Assembly (NCBI GenBank): GCA_016617855.1
Contig: JAECUM010033842.1
Location: 62,001-126,000, forward strand
Source: Megalonaias nervosa
Taxonomy: Eukaryota > Mollusca > Bivalvia > Unionida > Unionidae
Direction of reading: 5' to 3'
DNA: 64,000 nt
Position 1 is the stretch's first letter, and each line of letters begins with the position of its first letter. The translations under genes were made by a program, and so were the position numbers. The notes under the pieces are model-generated. The model had not been told where the DNA came from and made no database searches. It saw nothing but the letters and a program-made list of their open reading frames with translations. Below, piece by piece: positions 1-12,869 of this stretch.

Positions 1-480
1 TGTATTTTGTATATTAGTATTTTAAATTAAATTCAGAACAGGACCTGTATATTTCCTTGTGATGTCATCGTGGTCGCAAACTTGATGAGAGCTTTGATGA
101 TGCACTTTCTAATGTTCTAATTTCTTTCATAGATGGAATATATTTGTATCGAATTATTTAATTATAATAATATTATGCTTTATGCCAATATCATGTTGCA
201 AAAGTTTTAGTATTTTAGAATAATTCTAGGTATTTTTAGTTTCAGCAATTCCAAAGGAATGCTAGTAATATTCTTCTGCCCAGTTTGGTTAAATTCTGCA
301 GAGCATTTTTTGAGATTAAGTCATTAAATTTTGACACGCTGAGAGCGGTAACTCGTTTTTACGGAATCACTCTTGGTGGATCGGCATCATTTTAACAAAT
401 TGGCAAAGCATTGATGCTATGACGATCCCTGAACATTTTGTCCTAAGTGGTTACGAGTGTTTTTAAAGACGTATCTCACA
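1..480 (+). repeat. Dispersed repeat copy related to 3,305-4,570
   Basis: Several blocks recur in the same order at 3,305-4,570: an opening block ending in gaatatatttgtatcgaat, a unit containing agtttggttaaattctgcag, and a closing block with tttgacacgct and atcggcatcatttcaa-like sequence. The middle block belongs to the ~140 bp family A tandem core described at 20,300-21,352. Confidence 0.55.
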
Positions 481-2228
481 CTGTTATCTTACGACTCTGT
501 GATCATAAACTTAGTAAAAGAAAGAAACAAAACCAGCAAGTTTTGTAAAACTTCACAGCTAATTTAATTATCAAAGTTATAAATGAAAATGCGAGAGGAA
601 CATGCAGTATTTATGAAGTGAATCCCAAATAACCCTGATAAGTTGTATGAAAGCCCAAATGAATGAAAAGTTCCGTAGAAATTTTGAGAACCGAAAATCT
701 ACTGGTCCGCTAAGAATCATGACGTTGTCAAAATGGCGTTGTCCAGAACTCCTTTGAATAATTCACAAAAGTTCCAGAAAAATATTACAATCCAAATAAT
801 GAGCACTTTCTATTTCCACTGAACGATTCAAACAAACGATTTTCCTCTGGAATAATATCTAAGTACAACACAAAACAGAAACACAAGAAATAAGGATGAC
901 TCCAGAATAAGAATGGTTCTGCTCAGTTCCCTTCTTATATACACCTTCTATTGCGACCATATTTTACAACATACCATACGCGAAGGATCTTACTTCTCAA
1001 TTTATATCGGATTTGCCTATTCACATGAACTAGCTCAACCAACAGGAAGTTACTGAATTATTCTTGAACCTTCCAAACCCCGGCAGCCAATGAAAACTTA
1101 ACCCACTGACGCCAGTAACACTTATTATTTAGGTTATTATTAGTAATTGTCAACGCATACGGAAGCAACTATTTGTGGATCCTATATAATATTACGCTCA
1201 TAACAGACTCGAGTCACGTAGACAAAATCTAACGAAAGATGTTCTGTACAATTTACAGCCATGAATAAAAATTACAAAAATTAGATAAAATCATGTGCCA
1301 GGAGTTACAAAAGATATAGATATGCATAACATCTCCTACGTTTCTTTGTTCATTCGTGTGCATAGTTTAATTTTTAAAAGCATTTATTTGTTCTCAACAA
1401 AACAATCTTCAAAAACAATTCAAAAGATAACAGCATATCGGGTTTCAGTAGGAACATGAAAGCTAATTAAAAATTGCTTTCCCTATTGCAAAGAAATTAT
1501 AACAGCCAGTGTTAGTCTACTGCCCTTTTGAAAAGAATTACTGAGCGAATACATTTTTTTTTCTTCACGCAGATTAAATTCCTGTTGTGATTGGTAACAT
1601 CCTCGCTCCAGTTCAAGCTTTGACATTTCATAACTGTACATCATACCTCCCAGTATAGAAGCAATGAAACGTTACTAAGTATGGAGAATCGACTTCAATT
1701 TCTCACTAGTTGGCTCCAGTGGAATCACCTTCTTTATTCTGAGGTTTCATAACGTGTGATTCAATAAGCGGTTGGTTCATATTACGAAAACATAAACATG
1801 TTTATCTAATATTAGGTGGGTTTTTCCTTACATAATCAACTATTATTTAGTATATTCTTTATGAAAAAAAAAACCATCTCAATTCATATGGTGAATGATT
1901 CACTATTTTCCTCACGGACACCATAGTTTGGAGAAAAATAATTTAACTCGCTCTACAGAAATAATACATAAAAGTGTCTTCAGTCATTAAAAGAGAACTA
2001 CTTACACGTAATATATTAAGAACATCACTTAGGCGCATAATACTGCAAAATAGGGTCTTAGCTTGATGATTTCATAAGGATGAAGACCGAGTTTTCACCT
2101 CAACTGAACGAGAGTTCACGTCAGAATACACGAATGTAAACAGTAATTTATATTCCAAGAGTCTGATCGAACACTACTGACAGAAAATTTAAATTTAGAT
2201 CGAATAATTTTTTCTTTGTTTTCTTATT

Positions 2229-2231
<3 letters not shown>
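481..2231. other. No recognised gene or element
   Basis: AT-rich sequence with stop codons in all frames. I see no conserved coding block, element terminus or tandem structure in this stretch. Confidence 0.4.

Positions 2232-2264
<33 letters not shown>
2232..2264. repeat. (TA)n microsatellite
   Basis: Uninterrupted TA dinucleotide run of about 33 bp. Confidence 0.95.
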
Positions 2265-2266
<2 letters not shown>

Positions 2267-3304
2267 CACTTAAGCGACTTCTTTGTTAAACGTAAAAGCG
2301 AATCAGGTCCAATTTGACAGAAAGCATTCGGACATAGAGGTTTATACATTTTCCTACAAATGCCGCTAATCAGCCATCAAATATGACCACCAATAATACA
2401 AGTATAACACATTTCAACGACTTCATTTCACAAATCTCTCAAAAGAATGTATGAAATTTAATGGACAAGAACCTAGTACTAAGACTTTCAAGTGGTTAAA
2501 ATGAAGCCATCAAATATTGCAGCATATACTAACAATTAAAATAATTCACATGATAGCTTCACAAAAGCCGCTCCACATTATTGTACCAATATGGAATAAA
2601 ACATCTCGGCATAAAAGGCTTTCATTTTTTTTTCTTCAGATTATTCTGATTTCAACCTTTACTGAGAAACAGATCCAAAACGAAATCCTTTTAAAAACTG
2701 ATCAAAAGCCTTTGACCAGATGTGACAGAAAGGATCGTTACCTGAGGTTCTTTCAGATTTTATCAATTTATGCCAACGCACTATCAAATATAGTTACTAT
2801 TGTTGGAAATAGGAAACGTTAATAATCGTTTTAATAAATATCACATATTTGCAGAATTTACCCAAATTGAACGCCTTTCAAATTTATGCAAATTATATTG
2901 TTTCGCCATATCATACAGCTGCCGTAACTACAATCAGCAAAACAATTACACGAGATCATTTTTAAGAAAATCAAATAAAAACATTAATAAAGAAACAAAC
3001 AAAGCAAGCCGAACAGAATTTTAGAAGCCTTGGAAGCTGATGTGCGATGATATCATAGAGGAAGATACAAAAGCTAACGAAGAATTAAAACCATTGCAAT
3101 TATAACATATATTCAACAACATTGGAGAAAGTTTGATCAGAAGTGCTTAGATACAACAGATGTCATAGCCAACGTCTCTTGCAATTGGCTGTTGGACAGT
3201 TGTCGGTCAGGTAAGCGATCTCAAGCTCACATGGGTCTCCTGTTCCTCCTCGCCTTCATGGACAAATAACTGTCATAGCCTGACAAGTTATGAATAAATA
3301 GAAC
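2265..3304. other. No recognised gene or element
   Basis: Contains short open frames of up to about 100 codons (for example 2,517-2,822 on the plus strand). Their composition is that of AT-rich noncoding DNA and nothing in them is recognisable. Confidence 0.35.
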
Positions 3305-4570
3305 CTTGTAGACGGTATGTTGGTATTTTAAATTGCATTCGTTATGAGCATGACGTGCATATTTTTGTATATTTTGCTTGTTATTTGTTTACTGACTTCG
3401 TTATCAAGTACTTTCTGATGTGCTAATTTCTCTCACAACTAGAATATATTTGTATCGAATTATTCTTTTCCTATCTTTTTCTTTAGTATTTTTGGCTTTG
3501 CACTTCTTCTGTCGCGGTTCTTACGTAGTCGGGATTAATTCAGCAGGAAATCTAAACACCTATAATACCTTTTACTTCTTAACAGCGTACTTTTCATCGT
3601 AATCCTAGTCCAGCTTTGTTGATTTAGGTCGAAATGTGCTGGCAGTTCTGTTTTACGAGTTCAAGGTTAATGAGTAGAAATACTACCCAAATCCGCCTTA
3701 CTTTCTTAAGCAAAAGCCTATATACCACTTTACAAGAGGCCGAAGTGTGACTGAAATCATCATCCATATGGACATCTCACAAATAGCCAAACGCAAGAGA
3801 AGCTAGCACCAAAAGTATGGGTTTCTTAGATGTATTCTACTGGAATTTCTTCCCATTCGGATGACTACAAACATTATGAAAACAAATGCTCATTCAAGGT
3901 TTCTCATTCAGCCATATTCCTGGCACATCAACATCATTTGTCAAATACTGAAAGACATCTATGCTAAGATGCTTCCTGTCAAACTACATCAAATTCTTTT
4001 TAGAGGTGTTTTTAAAAAGCAAACTTTTGTGCAAATATTCTACTACTTTCCGTAGCAGACACATGTCATGCTCGATCGGCGTTATTGCTATAACAGTGAA
4101 ACAATACGACCCTGTCAAAGCTGCTCGAATTCAGGTAAATTGCTTTAGAAGAGGTTACTTAAGGTTTTTATTGGTACTACCAGCATCCATATCTGATAGC
4201 AAATGGAATCATTTGTATAACACGAAAGTCCTTCATGTGAATATTCTGTTTGCCTAATTGTTAAAATTATGTTGAGTGGTATCTTAGATATCTTTATAAG
4301 CATTTTCTACTTTTAGCAACGGCAGTCATCTTTCAAGGCAAATCTGCATGAATTGTTTAAATTTCAAAACCCATAATGCTAGAATATTTTCTGTTCAATT
4401 TGGTAAAATTCTGCAGAGCATTTTCTGCGATGGAGTCATTTCAAGTTTGACACGCTATGAACAATAACACTACTCGTCTTTACTGAAACACACTTGGAGC
4501 ATCGGCATCATTTCAAGAAATCGAACATATTGTCATAATTGGTTAAGAGTGTTTTGTGAAGACGTTCAAA
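3305..4570 (+). repeat. Longer copy of the dispersed repeat at 1-480
   Basis: Shares its opening block (aatttctctcac.. gaatatatttgtatcgaat) and its closing block (tttgacacgct, atcggcatcatttcaa) with 1-480. In between it carries family A core units (3,880-4,450) with scatgccaagatgctt-like and aaattctgcagagcattt motifs. Confidence 0.55.
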
Positions 4571-5771
4571 GTAGCAATTTTGGAGGGAGCACCCAGCGCC
4601 CAATAATGACGAGTGATGCATGTTGAATCACGTTTTAAAGCATGGTGAGAAAAAGCAAGCGCACAAAAAATAGATTTGTGTTTGGAAATTAACAATGCTT
4701 TACAACAGCCACAATGGTGTATTTAGAGTGTTCGAGAACGTATTCTAAGAAACACAAATGCGTGCATGGAATGTGATCTACATATCGTTCGCTCCTTTCT
4801 GAAAACAGTTTTCTTGCAATTCTGCTGACAAGGTGTTCACCAAAGTCCAGCAAGTTACAAAAGTATACTGCAAACAGCAAATAATATGTTCATTCCGTGT
4901 TTAATAGTCGTTATTGCACGCACTACAATTTAACACCAGACAATGAGCGATCCTAATGCGACAAGCTAAGAGGACAATTGTTTCTATTACTCCGCCACAC
5001 GAAAACACTCAGCCCATTACTTCAAGCTACCATGCAACATTGTTGTAATATTCATACAACGGCTGTGTTTAGCTTCCTGTCCCACGTGCGAAACACTTGT
5101 CACATTGCGAATCAGAAGAAGTTAAGTTTGTCTATTTGATCAGATAATCTTACATTCATGTTCATCTCTTCGCCCTATTTTTCTATTATCATTTGTTTCC
5201 ACATTAATATATTTCGTAATTCTCCTACAAATATGTTGTTGTTTTTTTTTTGTATATACATAAATTATTTTCTTACTTTCTTTTATTATCATGCTTACTG
5301 TCGCAATCTGCTCCTAAGTTTTATTGTCAATTCGTGTGTGTAATGACTTTACATTCAAAACGATCAAATTCACTCAGACACTCACACCCACCCACCATCT
5401 CCTTTTTTTCAGACAACATTAATGTGCAAAGCAACCAGTTAAAATTGCATTGTTTAAAAGAAAAATTGCTTCGAGACTAATTTTTAAACTCCTGATTCAA
5501 ACCTTTGGGTATATAACAGTTTAAATTATTCATCAAAAACATGTAATAAATGGAAAGTAAGATAGAAATAAAGAAATGGCGTGAACAGAATACGCATAAA
5601 ATACAGAAAGCAAAATAAAAAGACCCTCGAGTTTATTTAAAAGAAAAGCAAAAGTAAACAATTATTTTAAAAAGTCAACGGTTGGGCTCAGACAGCTTCT
5701 ATTCGATACATGGGTCCTGAAAACGAAACTGAGTACACCATCAGTGTAAATGGACAAAGTGTTGACAATTA

Positions 5772-5777
<6 letters not shown>

Positions 5778-5856
<79 letters not shown>
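5778..5856. repeat. (TA)n microsatellite, ~79 bp
   Basis: Pure TA run. It creates an artefactual Ile-Tyr repeat open frame on the minus strand. Confidence 0.97.
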
Positions 5857-5860
<4 letters not shown>

Positions 5861-5968
5861 AGCCAGTGAGGTTCCTTAGGGTAATAGATATATCCTAAAG
5901 CTATGATTATCTGTTTTTTAATTTTATAAAAGCACCAGATTTTATACACATCGTTGCATTAAAAAGCA

Positions 5969-5969
<1 letters not shown>

Positions 5970-6022
<53 letters not shown>
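5970..6022. repeat. (TAA)n microsatellite
   Basis: Uninterrupted AAT/TAA trinucleotide run of about 53 bp. Confidence 0.96.
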
Positions 6023-7505
6023 CACGTTCTTCAATAAATATTTCTTTGAAAATTACTGCAATCAATAGTTCGTGTTATAATGTACCGGTAGCCCGTCTCT
6101 TTTAAATCCAATCTACATCTAATATTTTAAAGCTAGGTACCAAAAAAAAAAAAATGAATGAAATTGAACAATGATACTAATGAATATTGCATTTGTACTT
6201 GAATCAGTGCCGGTAACCTAACATTAATGTCTGTGTGTGAGTCACATTATTATTCATTTTATGGTACTTATTACATGAGTGTCACTATATTTTAAATCAT
6301 AGAAGAGCAGGCCAGCAAGTTAGTCACTGCCTTTTTTCTGACATACTGGTGGTGGATCAACTTGTTAGTCTAACAGAAGAAGAGAACATAAATAAGAAGA
6401 GCAACTTAACATGATAAAGTAATGACAAAATACACGAGAATTTTATTTCTTACCATCTTTAACTGAACATTTTAATAAGAAAATTATTATTATCGGCTTC
6501 TTTGTTCAAAACACTTTGAACATCATCCCTCAATGCGTCTCTTCTATATTTAGCTGCGCTGATCCAAATATTAGGTTATGATTTGGCTTAAGAATATCCC
6601 AAAATGTAATCAGAAACAAGAAAGGTAAAAATAATAATGCAATCACCCATACAAACTGCAATCGACATTTAAACATACATTTTGTTTGAAAAAAACATAA
6701 AATGGCATTTTGTGTTACTCTAAAGTAGGCCTAAAGTTATATGGCAATAGGTATGACAGGTGGTCTAAGTCACGCATTTTGCCTTCATCTTTCTGCTCAT
6801 TAGTGATGAGCGAAAATGACGACATGTATAAAATTTGCACATGTATTAATTTCACACGTGTTATCGAATGCGCCGTTAGATTTTGGCATTCAATCAGGCG
6901 GAAATTTTGCAAAATTTGAGTTTTTGATTGAACACAGACACATTTAGGAACAAAACGAACTGGTAATTTCACATAGTTTCAATATATCATGTGTACACAA
7001 GTTGCAGTTGATATATAGTGGATATGGCATAACCATAACAAATACACTCACAAGGGGGGGGGGGGAGGGGATGAGAATGTGGTTACAAAATTATCAAGCT
7101 TCCTACAGGATTCCATTGTCGGAAAGTGAAAAGCATATATCCCTCTGAGATGTATTTGCAATAGCAACAACGTATGAAACAAGTTTGGTGAATTCCAGCA
7201 GTTATTTAGAATGATTTATAGTTACAGACAAAACGCACGAACGGACAGATGGAGGAAATCCTCTGACACTGAAGCGTGTTCTGTATCATGTTATACACGA
7301 GTATCTATAACAGATTATCATATATTTTTGGTGAGAATGCAATGAACAATCCCTGATTCCCGATTATCCTGAATGAATGAACGAATGAATAAATAAATAA
7401 ATATATAAATAGATAGATAAATAAATACGCTTTAAAGAAAGCATATATTATTATTTAAAATATAGTTGAATTGAGATCGCGAGAACTAAAATTATAAATA
7501 ATGGT

Positions 7506-7507
<2 letters not shown>
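6023..7507. other. No recognised gene or element
   Basis: AT-rich sequence with a poly-G tract at 7,055-7,070 and a short AATA/GATA-like low-complexity patch near 7,375-7,430. Nothing coding is recognisable. Confidence 0.35.

Positions 7508-7583
<76 letters not shown>
7508..7583. repeat. (CT)n microsatellite, ~76 bp
   Basis: Pure CT run that abuts the truncated head of the SINE copy at 7,584. Confidence 0.97.
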
Positions 7584-7586
<3 letters not shown>

Positions 7587-7815
7587 GGATGCAGGAAGTC
7601 GCGGGCTCTAACCCCAGCCGAATCATACCAAAAGCATAAAAAATGGTACTAGTAGCTGCCTCGCATGGCACTCAACATTAATAGGTTAGTGTTAGGACTG
7701 ATCGCCCTGGTGTCCGAATAATCTGACTGGGTGGGACATGATGTTGCAGATCTGCGACATAATGCCCCAGTGCTAGACATCACTGTAAACTGCTACAATG
7801 CTGACTGTAATGTGT
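7584..7815 (+). mobile_element. tRNA-derived SINE, 5'-truncated copy (plus orientation)
   Basis: Begins inside the tRNA-like head (catcggatgcaggaagtcgc) and retains a diverged B box (gggctctaacccc). The family body follows: ggttagtgttaggactg, gactgggtgggacatgatg, atgccccagtgctagacatc. The same body occurs in reverse at 13,706, 53,883 and 60,960. The A box is lost into the adjoining CT run. Confidence 0.85.
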
Positions 7816-9663
7816 CGAATTTTGAAGAAGTACTGAATCTTCAAGTTGAATAAATTGTGCATTAAAATTTTATCGTAGTCAAGCCAGAAAAGTCTTTGAG
7901 AAAGGTCACTTTGATATTTCCCTTATTTCATCTTTGAAACATAAAAGGACCTACGTTAAAATTCAGTAGAATTGATCGCAACGCTATCATGGGAAAGTAC
8001 AGTAGGGTTATCAGCCATAACTGCGGTAGAGAACTTCATGCCAAATAATTGATCTTCAAAAGGAAGTTGATTGCATCGTATTCTAGGCTGTCAAAATCTG
8101 ATGAAAGACATGATTATTTTGGGGAAAATTTAGGAACAGTTGCTTTCGATTGGTCAGTTAAAATTAAGGCATACACTTTGGAAGTTATGGGAGTTTAAAT
8201 TTACCGACCTTAGTCAATTTATTTTGTCAAAAATTTTCCTGAGAGAGGCTACGATGCACGATTGTGTGGAAAAAAAATAGCATTAAGGTACGCAATTTTA
8301 ATTTCCTTGTAATTTTCTATTTTGTTGTTTGGTTCTATGCAAATGTGTTTGATATGACTATGATCCATACTATGTATCGTTTATTCAAATTTCATAGAAA
8401 TCTGTTGATATGCTAGAGTTGTTATGCAATTTATTTCTTTAATTTTACAGTTATTAGTTCATTGATAGAGTTGACGGATTGCATGTAATCCACATATTCA
8501 AATGTGTAGTATTTCATAGGGATTTATGAATTAACCCAAATATTCAAATGTGTAGAATTTCTTATGGTTATATGAAGTAATTTCTTTTGTCTGTAGGACG
8601 AGCCCTGGTTATCGTAAGTTAATGATGATTGCATATTTGTATATGATTTTGTGATGCTTAAATGATCTTGCAGGTTATTGCTTACTGCAAGCTAGAATTT
8701 AGTGAATCTTATGCAATAGTAATCGAGCATTTATCTTATTGAGTGGAACTGACTAGCTAGATGCAAGAAGACGTATAGTAGCGTATGCTGATATATATGG
8801 CAACATTATTTGTATACAGCGCACATGTTAATTTCTAGTCAATCGTTGCGTGGAGCGAGGGCGATGAACTGTTTAATTAAGGTCAGACTTGGTATTTTGC
8901 AACGGTAATTTGTAACTATAGATAACAATTGTACCTTACCTCAAATACAGTAAGTTTGTAAGGACCGTTAATCGTTAAGGTCATCTTATGTCAGAATTTA
9001 TGCAGTTTTATGCAGTGTGGATAGCTATTTACGTTTCTGAATAACGAAACTAAGAGAATTTTATATACACGTATAGATGGTGATACACAGAGAGCTTAAG
9101 TCGTAATTTTGTCATTTAAGGGAACAGCTTCCTATATCACTCTCCGAGAACACGATGAGGACAGTCCAAAAGGAAGACCGCAAATTGAGAGTTCGGAATA
9201 GAAGGGTCAGAGGAAGAACCAAGCATACACGCTAGACGTGGAATACACAAAGTCAATAGAGGAACGCCGCTAGGTGATGCAAATCGGGCGTGGACATTGT
9301 ACTCTTTTCACCACTCGTTACTATGATGAACGAATCCGTAAATTGAACACCGCTATTAAATTCCATTAATGTAAATCTGTTGGATTGAAATTGCAACTTT
9401 AGTTTATGTATTAATTAATTAAAATTTATTTTATTTTTATTGTTTAAGGGGGCTCGTATTTATTTCTTCTCAATAGTCTCGCTCAGTTCTCTGTTAATGT
9501 TCTATCTATCCACTCACACTGGGCAATAACATCGAGGGAGGTCATCCTCTAGATAACGATCGCCAAATCAATTAACAGAGGGGGCACCACACACGACAAC
9601 CCCTTTACACGGCTGTCGTAACGATACTACTGAAAGACTGTTAAAGCTAGGTTAAAAACCCAA
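7816..9663. other. No recognised gene or element
   Basis: Mostly AT-rich. A more GC-rich patch at about 9,120-9,300 has a purine-rich coding-like look on the plus strand, but stops interrupt it and I could not identify it. Confidence 0.3.
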
Positions 9664-9702
9664 ATCTCTCTCTGTCTCTCTCTGTCTCTCTGTCTCTCTC
9701 TG

Positions 9703-9744
<42 letters not shown>
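9664..9744. repeat. Imperfect (CT)n/(CTGT)n microsatellite
   Basis: CT run interrupted by GT steps in its left half and pure CT in its right half. It yields a spurious Arg/Glu repeat frame on the minus strand. Confidence 0.95.
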
Positions 9745-9748
<4 letters not shown>

Positions 9749-10844
9749 GCTATGTCTTGCATGCTTAGGATCTGCGATATACTGAACCCAGGAGAGTTCT
9801 ACATCCTCAGCGATTAATCTAACAGCTCCATTTGTTGTCACTGTGGGTCATCACAGTAATGCCCCATTAGGACACATATTAGCGTTGATTACAATATTCC
9901 AACTTGTATTATGCTAACATCTTAGTTGTAATTTTAACTGTACTTGCAAGGTTTACAATGTTAGGTATATTTACCATCATGGTGATTAACATGTAATTAA
10001 ATAAGCTGTCATAATGCAACGAGGAGACTAAGAAATGAAATAATGCAATGTAGAATGTTGACTGTGTATAATATTGAAACGATGCACATAGAATCTGAAG
10101 ATATTAAATGTCAGTATTCCCATAGCATGCATATCTACAGCGTATACAAATAGAAACTACATGCATAAAGTTATGGCGGTAATCCCTATCCATATTCAAG
10201 TATTACTAAATTGGCTGACATTAGCTAGGGCAATGTGTTAAGCCCTTTGAAGATTTGGAGCCCTCTATGCTAATTTGCATAGTCAAAAAGCAACAACCCA
10301 ATTTGTTTTAAATTCCCGGTAAATGAAAGAAATGCTAGGTGCATGCTGAAGAACAGAAGTTATTGCATACCATTACATTGAATAAGAATGTTTAAACCCT
10401 CTGTTTTAAAAATTATTTGCAAGTTTGTAAACAGCGGCAATGTTTCTTTGAAATAAGATTGTACTACATTTATAAAATGCAAAACATGATTATTTCATTT
10501 CTTGGAATAGTGTTCGAGTGTGGTTCATTTTTTAAGGTGATCCAGGAAGCAATTTAAGCTGTCAGCAAAGCCCATCAAATACAAATTTCACAACTACTGG
10601 TTGAATACGTTTACCTTTGTGAAATACAGTAGGTTAAGGGTGCATTTAATTCTTTGCACATACTGCAAGCAACCTGTCCACACAAGTCATTCTGGGGTAT
10701 ACCAAGTCCATCAAAATAGGAGTACCACCTGTATGTAACATACTTGACATGCTGAATTAAATACTTAGGTTAGTTCTCTTTATAATTGTTCGTTATCTTA
10801 ATCTTGTTAAAATAGTAACTGTTGATTGAGCCATGCTATTTCAG

Positions 10845-10910
10845 GATGGTTTTAACCTTGAAATAGACCGATTGAAAGACAAGAATAAGTACATGCTCGT
10901 GTTTTCAAAG
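10845..10910 (+). other. Exon-like 66 bp segment of unknown identity
   Basis: A good acceptor (gctatttcag) is followed by 22 open codons starting DGFNLEIDRLKDKNKYML and then a donor-like AAAG|gtaatt. It is symmetric phase 0-0. I do not recognise the peptide and cannot link it securely to other exons. Chance is possible. Confidence 0.25.
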
Positions 10911-11489
10911 GTAATTTGTGTTGATAATGTGTTAATACCTGTACAGAAGCGTTTATAGATAGTGCAGTATTACCTGTAAACCCCACATTAAACTTGAAAA
11001 TCCTGTTTCCTTCCACCAAGCAAATGGTCAGTCCCAAATGTGACTTACAGAGAGACAAGCATATATCGTGGTCAAACTGCATCAGATACAGTTCCGACAA
11101 TGCTAACATTATGGCTTCAAGGATAACTCGGTTTTGGCAAGGACTCGCTGACAGATTATAGCAAGAAAGTGTAAACAACAGTACCATTCAGTCTCTAGTG
11201 AGTGCAAAGATGAACACTATTGACCCTTGAATTACCTCAAACCCGCTATTGAACTGCGAGAGCAGAAAAGGCTGCATCTAACTTTTGCCATCTAAAAAAT
11301 TTTAAAGACAAAAACTTGATGTATATTTTTATTTGTCACTGTGATTTTGTGAGTGTTTGTATATATGTGCATGATGATATTTGATAATGCCAAGTCAGCC
11401 ATTTTTTCTTCTTTGTAAGTGTACTAAATGTTTTGAAGAAAACAGATAAGTTACTTTCTTTTATTCATAGCTGAATCTCCAATAATTTT

Positions 11490-11737
11490 CTATAGACTTA
11501 TATGAGAAGATAGCTTATTCTCAATTGGACATTGCTTTGTTTTGGTCACGCGCACAGACCCCCATGGGACATCAATATACACTTGTTGAGTCTCAGAACC
11601 CCCCTAACGTTGTCTGGGAATATGGAAGATATGTATCAGTTGGGAGTTCAGATGTTTCATTCACATTAAAGATCCGAGGATTCTATCCCCATCCCTTTTT
11701 CTCTGATGAAATTTACCACAATAGCATTGTCAGATAA
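11490..11737 (+). pseudogene. Coding-like segment, unidentified, probably decayed
   Basis: After an acceptor-like ttttctatag at about 11,495 there is an open frame of about 80 codons. It contains YSQLDIALFWSRAQTPMGHQ and WEYGRYVSVGSSDVSFTL and ends at TAA 11,735-11,737. The same frame continues beyond the stop with further coding-like sequence (ENALYRQQLQPHLNALGL) and then another stop. Codon use and hydrophobic patterning look protein-like, but I cannot name a family. It could be a decayed exon or an unrecognised transposon. Confidence 0.3.
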
Positions 11738-12033
11738 GAGGAGAATGCCCTTTACAGACAGCAACTCCAGCCACATTTGAATGCACTTGGGCTTTCAACT
11801 CCACGAGATATTTGTGTAGTGAACAGTCCTTACAGGGCCACACTCCAGTAACTTCCTGAATTGAGGACAGCAGCTGCGGAGTCCAACATGCTGTGTTGGC
11901 ATGTGTGTAAATTGAGATTTCCGTTGGCTGAGATGAGATCTGATGTATTCCAAAACTGGAATCCCTTTATCCAGTGGGCCAAACCCTAGGGCAAGAGAAT
12001 CTGCAATGGTCACATAAACAGGCGTCACAAGAT

Positions 12034-12270
12034 TATGAGATCTGTGCCGCATAAAAGAGAGCAACAGTCAAATAAATTCATGGACTGAGGTGGAATTCTT
12101 TGAGAGAATAGTCAACACAACTGAAATGATATTGCGGCACGTTCTTGATGATGAGATCTGTACCACATAAAAGAGACCAACAGTCAAATAAATTCATGGA
12201 CAGAGGTGGAATTCTTTGAGAGAATAGTCAACACAACTGAAATGATATTACGGCACGTTCTTGATGGAGA
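12034..12270. repeat. Tandem duplication, 116 bp period, two copies
   Basis: Copies start at about 12,034 and 12,150 and share agagatctgt, ataaaagaga, gtggaattctttgagaga and cggcacgttcttgatg blocks with only a few differences. Confidence 0.9.
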
Positions 12271-12680
12271 CAGATTCTACTCGCATGCATTTTGAATTTC
12301 ACATACAAGAGGATAAAATGTTAGGATGAGACAATATCAGCCTTTTTCTTGTTGATATCGACTCCTAGACAGAGCAGTAAAACTAGGATTTTATATCTTC
12401 TTGATCCAGAGTACAACTCACCTTGTACTTTTGCAGTATGTTATCTAGGAAGCTGAAAGGCACCAAGGTGCGACAGGACTCTGTTCATAATTCTTGTGAA
12501 GACCAATGGATTAATGTTCAGACTGAAAGCGTATTTCATGAATCGGTATACAATAGCTCTGAATGCGAGCCTCTCAAATTTCCTGGAAGACTTGTGCATT
12601 GGAATATGGAGATATTCATCTTGAAGATCTAATCTGATTGGGAAATATGCCTCCTGATCAGCACAGAGAACAATTCTCTA

Positions 12681-12749
12681 GTTCAGGCAGCCTATTTCAG
12701 AAGGTGGACACAGACTCTGTTTGCCCCTTCTGAAATAGGCTGTCTGAAC
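12681..12749. repeat. Long inverted repeat (hairpin)
   Basis: Left arm gttcaggcagcctatttcag and right arm ctgaaataggctgtctgaac are complementary over about 26 bp with two or three mismatches, around a loop of about 16-18 bp. Confidence 0.9.
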
Positions 12750-12869
12750 AAAAAGGTTAAGAGAGCTTAATGACAAACCGAAGTGTGTTGTTGGCCTTTG
12801 ACACCAAGAACAGTCTGGAGTAAATCCTGGCTAACTAAAATTTTGAACACTCACGAATACCCATTTTGT

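Noticed and set aside
5662..5949. 95-codon minus-strand frame rich in Ile-Tyr
   Set aside because: It is a translation of the (TA)n microsatellite at 5,778-5,856.
9647..9841. Arg/Glu/Thr repeat frame on the minus strand
   Set aside because: Translation of the CT-rich microsatellite at 9,664-9,744.
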